Source: Aurelia coerulea (Eukaryota > Cnidaria > Scyphozoa > Semaeostomeae > Ulmaridae). Taken from it: a stretch of 64,000 nt of DNA. The position numbers and the translations under genes were made by a program. The stretch spans positions 744,001-808,000 of the forward strand of contig CM076949.1 in assembly GCA_039566865.1 (NCBI GenBank), given 5' to 3'. Below, piece after piece: positions 55,953-64,000 of this stretch. Numbering within the stretch: the stretch's first letter is position 1; every line of letters starts with the position of its first letter. Under the pieces are notes generated by a model, which searched no databases, was not told where the DNA came from, and was given only the letters and a program-made list of their open reading frames with translations.

Positions 55953-58422
55953 TGAGATTTGCTGGAGCGTTGGCTTTTAGCAATCTTGAAATAGGCCATA
56001 ATTAATAATAATGGTAAATAGATTTGAAACAACTCCATGTCCCTTTCTTATTTATGTCTTCAAGTGTTTACTTCTTCTGTCCATGCTTTTATTATCAAGT
56101 AGAATTCAAACTAAATATATAATGCATTACTGTAACTGGTCCCATCCAAAGCGGCAATAGACACGCAGTCACTTGGTTCCACTGCAGATGGGACAACTGT
56201 TTATGTGAAAAATTGGGCTATCATTTCACTCATTTGGGATTGCAATTATGAGTATAAACAGGCATTATGTCAGCTGAAGCCTAAATCCTTCTCCAAACAG
56301 ACCTTAAAACATAGGTAAATGATATCCTTGTAGATTACAGCCAACGACTCAATCAAAAATCAACATGACAAAGTGCCATTATCATCCGCAAAAGTCTTGC
56401 AAACTTTCATGTCAATATCATGTCTATTTTTATTGAATCTTTAGAAAAGAACTACACTTTGATCCCTCCTTACATATCCCTTTACATGTCATGTCAGCCC
56501 AATGCCATGATATATTTACTGCCAAAGATTTGTTTGTACACGTTACTGTCCCCTTTATAATGTAGGTCCACCTTTTACAACCAATTTCTGATAATATTTG
56601 TTTTATGAACTTTTCTAAAAAATCCAGTTCCTCTCGTGTCAAACTCCTTGTTAGTGCGAGCCAAATAATTTTCATTCCACAGTAGCAGAATTAATTTCGT
56701 CAGAGTTTATTTGGACTAATTTGATTTCTCGACTGTTCAAAGCTATCTATTTTTATAAGAAGGCTTAGAATATTTATTTAGTAAGCTTATGTTCATGTGA
56801 AAAAATGGACCAGGATACGTGTTGTGTAACTTCTCCTTCAAATTTCAAATAAAGCTTCATATCTAAGCAAACTTTGCTCAGTGTATCTGTTTCCTATCTT
56901 CTAATTTCCTCAGTTTGAGCATGGTTTGAGGTATGATCAGTGACGTATGCAGGTTGCTAAGACAACCCAGTCCAACATGGCGGTACTTGGGCCTAAATTT
57001 GTGTCTGTTATTGCATCTTATTATTTCGTAATTGCAACAAGCTCAAAGCTTTCCTACCATCGCAAAGATATATAAACTAGTTTGGAGTTTTCTCCATTGA
57101 TAGATTAATTTCTGGCCTTGAACATTTTTGATTATGAAATAGGGCCAGAGCAAGTCAAGTCAAGTCAAGTCAAGTCAAGAAATAAGTCAAGCTATGTCAA
57201 ATATTATGTCAATTTGACTACGTCAAAGAGCTACTGTAAGACTTTTCTCAAAGTCTTCCGGATTTTCAGAAGTTCACCAAAACTTATAATGATTTGGCTT
57301 GTGCAAACATATCTAAGAAGTTATACCCCTCGCAGAAAAAATTAAATTTCCAAACAAGTGAATCAGCTTTGATCCAGTTATTTCTTTGCTCCATAAATTT
57401 TCCGGATTGCGGTGTGTTTACCTCGTTACTCAAATATTAAGTGTAAAATCTTCTTACTCATTGATGATCTACGTGAAAACATTCCTTTCGAAAGAATGAG
57501 ACATCACCTAGCCCTAGATTTAAGTCAAAGGACTTCTGAGTGGGAACTTAAGCTGATCAAAGAGTTTCAGAAAATAATTGGTAGGTTAGTCACAAATTAA
57601 GATATAAGAGGATTTTTAGTCATTTTATTAGCATCTTCCTGGTTAAAAAGGATTTTCGTTAGTCTAAATCTCTTGAAAAAGAGCCCGATTGGCGTCTCCC
57701 CTAGATGTAAAGTCGATTGTTAAGATGTTGATGTCAAAAAATACAACATACCCCCCCCCCCCCCATTAAAGAGGGTTTGAAGAGATATATCGGTGTAAAG
57801 TTTGAAATGAGAAGTGAAAATTGAGAAGAATTTAGATCAAAGAGATTAAAAAAATTTTGAGCTCCTGACAAAGAAATTTTCTTATTCCTGGCATCTATTT
57901 TTTCCGAAATTCTCTCTCAAACAGCAGGAGAAAATTATGGGTTCGTGTAATAATAATTAATTTTATTTTGCTGATTCGCAGTGTGCTTTGATGATGTCCA
58001 TTCACACTTTGCAATCATCTAATTTAACTCCAGCTCCCACGACCCAAGCGGAAAATTAGCGTGCAACTTGGTAAACTTTCCCATCGATTTTTAGAAATGA
58101 TTTCCTTTCCACATTTACTCCCTGCTGAAATTTCGATTCCATAACGGACAACCGCTGTTTTAGGAGGGCCACGACCCAGAGAAAACTGTTCTAGAATGTC
58201 GAATAGCAGCGTGCTTCAACTTTCAACCTTAGATTGGATAATTTAATTCCTACAAATATACTACAATGAAAATTCCTCAAATATGTCATAGGTATTGAAA
58301 CCTACCCCTCACCTTTGATTACAAATTATATTAACCAAAAAGACGAAAAATAAAGCAGGAAAAGCGAAAATATTGAGATGATGCTTTCCCCATATATTAT
58401 CTTCGCACGGAGTACTACAAAG

Positions 58423-58443
58423 CCCCGCTTCAGTGCGGGGCAA
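58423..58443. repeat. GC-rich hairpin
   Basis: GCCCCGCTTCAGTGCGGGGC forms a stem of GCCCCGC/GCGGGGC with a 6-base loop in an AT-rich context. Confidence 0.6.
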
Positions 58444-58678
58444 CCATTTTTTGTATCGCAGGAAGAACGATTTTTCAGATGATTTATTTAGTCAACATAA
58501 GTCTTGGATACTTTTCTGAAAAGATACTTTCTGGCTTGACCTCGCTATGAATGAAATGTAAAATGAATAGAAAACGAAGCTCTCCAGATATACAGGTGAC
58601 TTAACAAGAACACTGAGAAGTATGTTGTATAAAGTAAAAAGATTGAGCCGCGCATTAGTGATTCAGATGCGATAGAAG

Positions 58679-58720
58679 CATAGTCATAAGAAAGGAACTA
58701 GTTCCTTTCTTATGACTATG
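58679..58720. repeat. 42-bp perfect palindrome
   Basis: The half CATAGTCATAAGAAAGGAAC, extended by one T/A, is followed at once by its exact reverse complement, centred on ACTAGT. There is no loop. Confidence 0.9.
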
Positions 58721-61104
58721 ATAGAACTCCAGATAACCTGTCATCAAAAATGTTTACAAAGTAAATATGCAACGAAGAACACGAAAGTTTAAAACTTACA
58801 CCATGTTAATGACAGAAGTTGACAGTCTTTAGGACTTGATGCAATCTTTCCTTCGTCGATTAACCTTTCTATCTAAAATTTGAAAGCGAATTCGTGAAAG
58901 AGAAGACGACGTATAGCAAAACAATGGCTAGAAAAGCATTGGTAAAATGTTCAAACTCTTTTCACTTGTTGAAAATCTAATGTAAACTTCTTAACAGCTA
59001 ATTACATACATATGACTGAATCTAAATTGGGTTTGCGTCAGTTACACAGAAAAAGAATGGATTGAAAGACTTTCTAACATTCCTTCAAGAACACATCAAG
59101 AACGTTTGCGAGTGCTTGGTGGATGTTGCTCAGTGACAGAAATATCATGTAATTGGTATGATGGACCACTGCAAATGCCAACAACGAATACAACCACGAT
59201 AGTTCGCAACAACATATACGTAAATCAAAAGAAATAAAGAAAAATCCAAGCAAACATATTTATTTGGTTAAGATTTAATGTCTTGTTTGCGACAAAATTC
59301 TGTGACTGAGCTAAGATAACAACAACATGTTTACAAACAACATTAATTACAACTCTGGCATAACTGGCAAAAATGTTGTTCAAACTCATTTAGACCCATA
59401 GCCTAACAATGGAATTCTGTGACTTAACAACAGTCCTCATATGAAGCCGCTGCGTTGCACTGCTCCTCTCTGCGGCACTACAGATCTAAACAGGTGTATC
59501 TTCTCAATTTTTCGAATGATTTGTGGTGACGTCACGGATTTACGGTTGGTTGCTAAATATAGAATATGTCAGCGTGGAAGCATTCTTAGCAACTTGGCAA
59601 TCCAAGCAGTTTATCAAAATAAAAAAGTTTAATCCATCGGGACAACCTCAAGGTATTGGATGGGACTAAGTTGGTTTCCACTTGATGACTTTTAGCTCCA
59701 TTTTATGCCCACTCTTGGAGATTAATTGCTTGTGAAAAGGAACGTGGGCAGTTATCAAATTGATCCTCGTTCAAAGGTAGTAATTCATCTGGTTTCCTCT
59801 TCTACATCCCTGCCATTTCCCAAGGGTTCCTTGGCAAGGCCCATGGCAGCTAATTTTGGAATAATAATATAGTATCCTTGGCTACCGGGCCAAAATATAT
59901 GGACAAAACAGAAAATAGAACAGAAAATAGAGCAATGTTACCATAGCAAGGAAGTATTAGAAATTTGATATTTCAAAGACGGAAAGAAAAACCTATTTTT
60001 GAACAAAGTTCTTGGACAGTTGTTCCTTTAACCTCAGCAAAAAAGATAGCTAGAAGGCATGACAGAAAATTGGATCTGTTTCCATTGGTATTCAATTGAA
60101 TCATCAAATTTGAAATCTACAACAAACTGAAATGGCAGAACCATGGGCTACATTTCTTCCTTGGGCACATAACAAATGTCTTCCTCGTTTTGTGTGTTGG
60201 TGTCACTGTGTTTTTATAGCAACGCTGCACAGGCAAGTGCCCACGCAGCTTCATTTAAAATGCAGTGCAGCAACACTATGAAAACACAGGGAAACAAACC
60301 ACAGAGAAACCGCAAACAGCACTTGACACTAGCATAAATGTTACGGCTAGTTGCAGTCCATTCAAACAATGTTTTGCACACTTTTACTTGTTTCATGTGG
60401 TTAACAGCGAGTGAAAAAAGTGAGAAAAAGTCGTAACATGCTGAGTGTCTTAGTTTGCTTCAATCTTCTGCAGTAAACATGACAAAACATAAAAAAAAAC
60501 CCTAGCTTCGATCTTTCATCATAAGAAGACCCTAAAAGCTTCCTTCTGAGGTTTATATTAAGGTAAAAACAAAACAAAATCTCTGCCCCATCACATGTCT
60601 TTGTCATTGCTTCGTATAAGCCTCAAACCTTGAAATTGGTGTTGGCCAGAACAAGAAAGGACGAATGTTGTTGATCAAAGAGAGAATGAATGGCATACTC
60701 ATGGAAGGAAAAAATTGATTTAGTTTCAATCAGGGAATGATGTACGAAGCAAAAGAACTCAACACTGCAGTGGCACCAAATACCTGGGGCTGATTGTTGG
60801 TATGCCACTGAGTTGTGGTGATCAAGTGTAAATTTATGGTTCCTCATGCAGTGAAGAAAGATGGCCTACTTCATCAATGCAATGATATTTATTACTCTTA
60901 CGTGCGTTTGTTGACATTCCTTGACATTCCTTGGCAAGCTCAGCTGAATGTCACTTGAAACGGTTGACGTCAAGTTTAGGAATGCGTAGTATCAAACGCT
61001 ACCAGACCGAGGTGTCAAATCATAATTAGTGTGTTCAATAACATCGTAAATTAAACAGTGCTAAATCGTTTTCTCCACGAGATTGATCAAAATCCAAATA
61101 AATA
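58721..61104. other. no confirmed gene between palindrome and satellite
   Basis: A cAMP-response-element palindrome GTGACGTCAC is at 59526-59535. A possible minus-strand exon at 58800-58872 is described among the findings. The rest shows no recognisable structure. Confidence 0.4.
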
Positions 61105-64000
61105 AAATCATAAATCATAAACTGTCTTCCTCAACCCAGCAAGATGTACGTCTTTCTTGTTTTGTTTCTTTCAGTTCTGTTTCAATTTCTTAAATTTGTT
61201 TAATTTAACAAGCAGAATTTAATGGTTTTTTTGATGCATTTTATCAACAAGCGAATCATTGAAATCATAAATCATGAATTGTCTTCCTCAACCCAGCAAG
61301 ATGTACGTCTTTCTTGTTTTGTTTCTTTTAGTTCTGTTTCAATTTCTCAAATTTATTTAATTTAAGAAGCAGAATTTAATCGTTTTCTTGATGCATTTTA
61401 TCAACAAGCGAATCATTGAAATCATAAATCATAAATTGTCTTCCTCAACCCAGCAAGATGTACGTCTTTCTTGTTTTGTTTCTTTTAGTTCTGTTTCAAT
61501 TTTCAAATTTGTTTATTTTAACAAGCAGAATTTAATCATTTTCTTGATGCATTTTATCAACAAGCGAATCATTGAAATCATAAATCATGAATTGTCTTCC
61601 TCAACCCAGCAAGATGTACGTCTTTCTTGTTTTGTTTCTTTCAGTTCTGTTTCAATTTTCAAATTTGTTTATATTAACAAGCAGAATTTAATCGTTTTCT
61701 TGATGCACTTTATCAACAAGCGAATCATTGAAATCATAAATCATAAATTGTCTTCCTCAACCCAGCAAGATGTACGTCTTTCTTGTTTTGTTTCTTTTAG
61801 TTCTGTTTCAATTTCTTAAATTTATTTAATTTAAGAAGCAGAATTTAATCGTTTTTTTGATGCATTTTATCAACAAGCGAATCATTGAAATCATAAATCA
61901 TGAATTGTCTTCCTCAACCCAGCAAGATGTACGTCTTTCTTGTTTTGTTTCTTTCAGTTCTGTTTCAATTTTCAAATTTGTTTATTTTAACAAGCAGAAT
62001 TTAATGGTTTTTTTGATGCATTTTATCAACAAGCGAATCATTGAAATCATAAGTCATGAATTGTCTTCCTCAACCCAGCAAGATGTACGTCTTTCTTGTT
62101 TTGTTTCTTTCAGTTCTGTTTCAATTTTCAAATTTGTTTATTTTAACAAGCAGAATTTAATCGTTTTCTTGATGCATTTTATCAACAAGCGAATCATTGA
62201 AATCATAAATCATAAATTGTCTTCCTCAACCCAGCAAGATGTACGTCTTTCTTGTTTTGTTTCTTTTAGTTCTGTTTCAATTTCTTAAATTTATTTAATT
62301 TAAGAAGCAGAATTTAATCGTTTTTTTGATGCATTTTATCAACAAGCGAATCATTGAAATCATAAATCATGAATTGTCTTCCTCAACCCAGCAAGATGTA
62401 CGTCTTTCTTGTTTTGTTTCTTTCAGTTCTGTTTCAATTTTCAAATTTGTTTATTTTAACAAGCAGAATTTAATGGTTTTTTTGATGCATTTTATCAACA
62501 AGCGAATCATTGAAATCATAAGTCATGAATTGTCTTCCTCAACCCAGCAAGATGTACGTCTTTCTTGTTTTGTTTCTTTCAGTTCTGTTTCAATTTTCAA
62601 ATTTGTTTATTTTAACAAGCAGAATTTAATCATTTTCTTGATGCATTTTATCAACAAGCGAATCATTGAAATCATAAATCATGAATTGTCTTCCTCAACC
62701 CAGCAAGATGTACGTCTTTCTTGTTTTGTTTCTTTCAGTTCTGTTTCAATTTTCAAATTTGTTTATTTTAACAAGCAGAATTTAATCGTTTTCTTGATGC
62801 ATTTTATCAACAAGCAAATCATCGAAATCATAAATCATAAATTGTCTTCCTCAACCCAGCAAGATGTACGTCTTTCTTGTTTCGTTTCTTTTAGTTCTGT
62901 TTCAATTTCTTAAATTTATTTAATTTAAGAAGCAGAATTTAATCGTTTTTTTGATGCATTTTATCAACAAGCGAATCATTGAAATCATAAATCATGAATT
63001 GTCTTCCTCAACCCAGCAAGATGTACGTCTTTCTTGTTTTGTTTCTTTTCAGTTCTGTTTCAATTTTCAAATTTGTTTATTTTAACAAGCAGAATTTAAT
63101 GGTTTTTTTGATGCATTTTATCAACAAGCGAATCATTGAAATCATAAATCATGAATTGTCTTCCTCAACCCAGCAAGATGTACGTCTTTCTTGTTTTGTT
63201 TCTTTCAGTTCTGTTTCAATTTCTTAAATTTGTTTATTTTAACAAGCAGAATTTAATCGTTTTCTTGATGCATTTTATCAACAAGCAAATCATCGAAATC
63301 ATAAATCATAGATTGTCTTCCTCAACCCAGCAAGATGTACGTCTTTCTTGTTTTGTTTCTTTCAGTTCTGTTTCAATTTTCAAATTTGTTTATTTTAACA
63401 AGCAGAATTTAATCGTTTTCTTGATGCATTTTATCAACAAGCGAATCATTGAAATCATAAATCATAAATTGTCTTCCTCAACCCAGCAAGATGTACGTCT
63501 TTCTTGTTTTGTTTCTTTCAGTTCTGTTTCAATTTCTTAAATTTATTTAATTTAAGAAGCAGAATTTAATCGTTTTTTTGATGCATTTTATCAACAAGCG
63601 AATCATTGAAATCATAAATCATGAATTGTCTTCCTCAACCCAGCAAGATGTACGTCTTTCTTGTTTTGTTTCTTTCAGTTCTGTTTCAATTTTCAAATTT
63701 GTTTATTTTAACAAGCAGAATTTAATCATTTTCTTGATGCATTTTATCAACAAGCGAATCATTGAAATCATAAATCATGAATTGTCTTCCTCAACCCAGC
63801 AAGATGTACGTCTTTCTTGTTTTGTTTCTTTCAGTTCTGTTTCAATTTCTCAAATTTGTTTATTTTAACAAGCAGAATTTAATCGTTTTCTTGATGCATT
63901 TTATCAACAAGCGAATCATTGAAATCATAAATCATAAATTGTCTTCCTCAACCCAGCAAGATGTACGTCTTTCTTGTTTTGTTTCTTTTAGTTCTGTTTC
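61105..64000 (+). repeat. 156/157-bp satellite array, about 18 copies, continues past the edge
   Basis: Each unit contains TTGATGCATTTTATCAACAA, AACCCAGCAAGATGTACGTC and TTCTTGTTTTGTTTCTTT. Starts of the GATGCA word at 61233, 61390, 61546, 61702 and 61859 give spacings of 157, 156, 156 and 157. Two unit types alternate: one with TTTCAAATTTGTTTATTTTAAC (156 bp), one with CTTAAATTTATTTAATTTAAG (157 bp). The 52-codon open frame repeats only because 156 is a multiple of three, and 157-bp units break it. I do not regard it as protein-coding. Confidence 0.95.

Larger units (their letters stand above)
52889..58422. other. no recognised gene; mobile remnants
   Basis: Apart from the listed elements I see a CAAGT pentamer run at 57151-57178 and C runs near 57752-57765. 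Open frames at 56675-56430 (minus) and 57412-57600 (plus) look somewhat protein-like but match nothing that I know. Confidence 0.45.

Noticed and set aside
56430..56675. 81-codon cysteine-containing frame on the minus strand
   Set aside because: It looks mildly protein-like (LTREELDFLEKFIKQILSEI) but there is no family match that I recognise and no clear splice context, so it is left unassigned.
61388..62913. Repeat protein gene in the satellite
   Set aside because: The frame stays open only because the monomer length is divisible by three; 157-bp units break it, and the sequence behaves like a non-coding satellite.
1..64000. CRISPR arrays, rRNA or standard tRNA genes, bacterial-type operons
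   Set aside because: None seen. The only regular arrays are eukaryotic tandem repeats, and the tRNA-like sequences are SINE heads.

Overview
This is a stretch of an animal nuclear genome: AT-rich, intron-rich, with small exons separated by long introns full of small transposons. I find no bacterial operons, phage genes or CRISPR arrays. Two multi-exon genes can be read with confidence. The make-up (a GRK2/3-type kinase, a CALHM channel, tRNA-derived SINEs, LINE remnants, many short palindromic DNA elements) suits a marine invertebrate. A cnidarian such as a coral or sea anemone is my best guess, but this is inference from general character and not from a species-specific marker.

Positions 1-29281, minus strand: a G-protein-coupled receptor kinase of the beta-adrenergic receptor kinase class (GRK2/3). 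I recovered sixteen coding exons, from the start codon at 29281 down to 1381. All join in phase and give 439 codons that keep the human numbering exactly up to the catalytic lysine, K220. The rest of the kinase tail and the expected PH domain lie left of the window. The introns hold a LINE nested beside an older insertion, tRNA-derived SINEs, several TIR/foldback families and a 65-bp tandem repeat.

Positions 29282-30850: the shared upstream region between the divergent GRK gene and the next gene. Positions 30851-33303, plus strand: a two-exon CALHM-family (calcium homeostasis modulator) channel gene of 367 codons, with a nest of DNA elements in its intron.

Positions 33304-48600: no gene that I can defend; mostly short non-autonomous DNA transposons, including a 525-bp near-perfect foldback at 40776-41300. 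At 48725-48794 a plus-strand first coding exon encodes a signal peptide and ends in a clean splice donor; its downstream exons were not located. Positions 48800-61100 again hold mobile-element remnants, including a hAT-like element with an exact 8-bp target duplication, plus two weak minus-strand exon candidates.

Positions 61105-64000: a satellite array with a 156/157-bp unit and higher-order organisation, running off the right edge. Its long open frames are a by-product of 156 being divisible by three. I saw no convincing new multi-gene system. The most unusual items are the satellite's higher-order pattern, the CCCGGGC palindrome, the nested LINE insertion and the 42-bp perfect palindrome.
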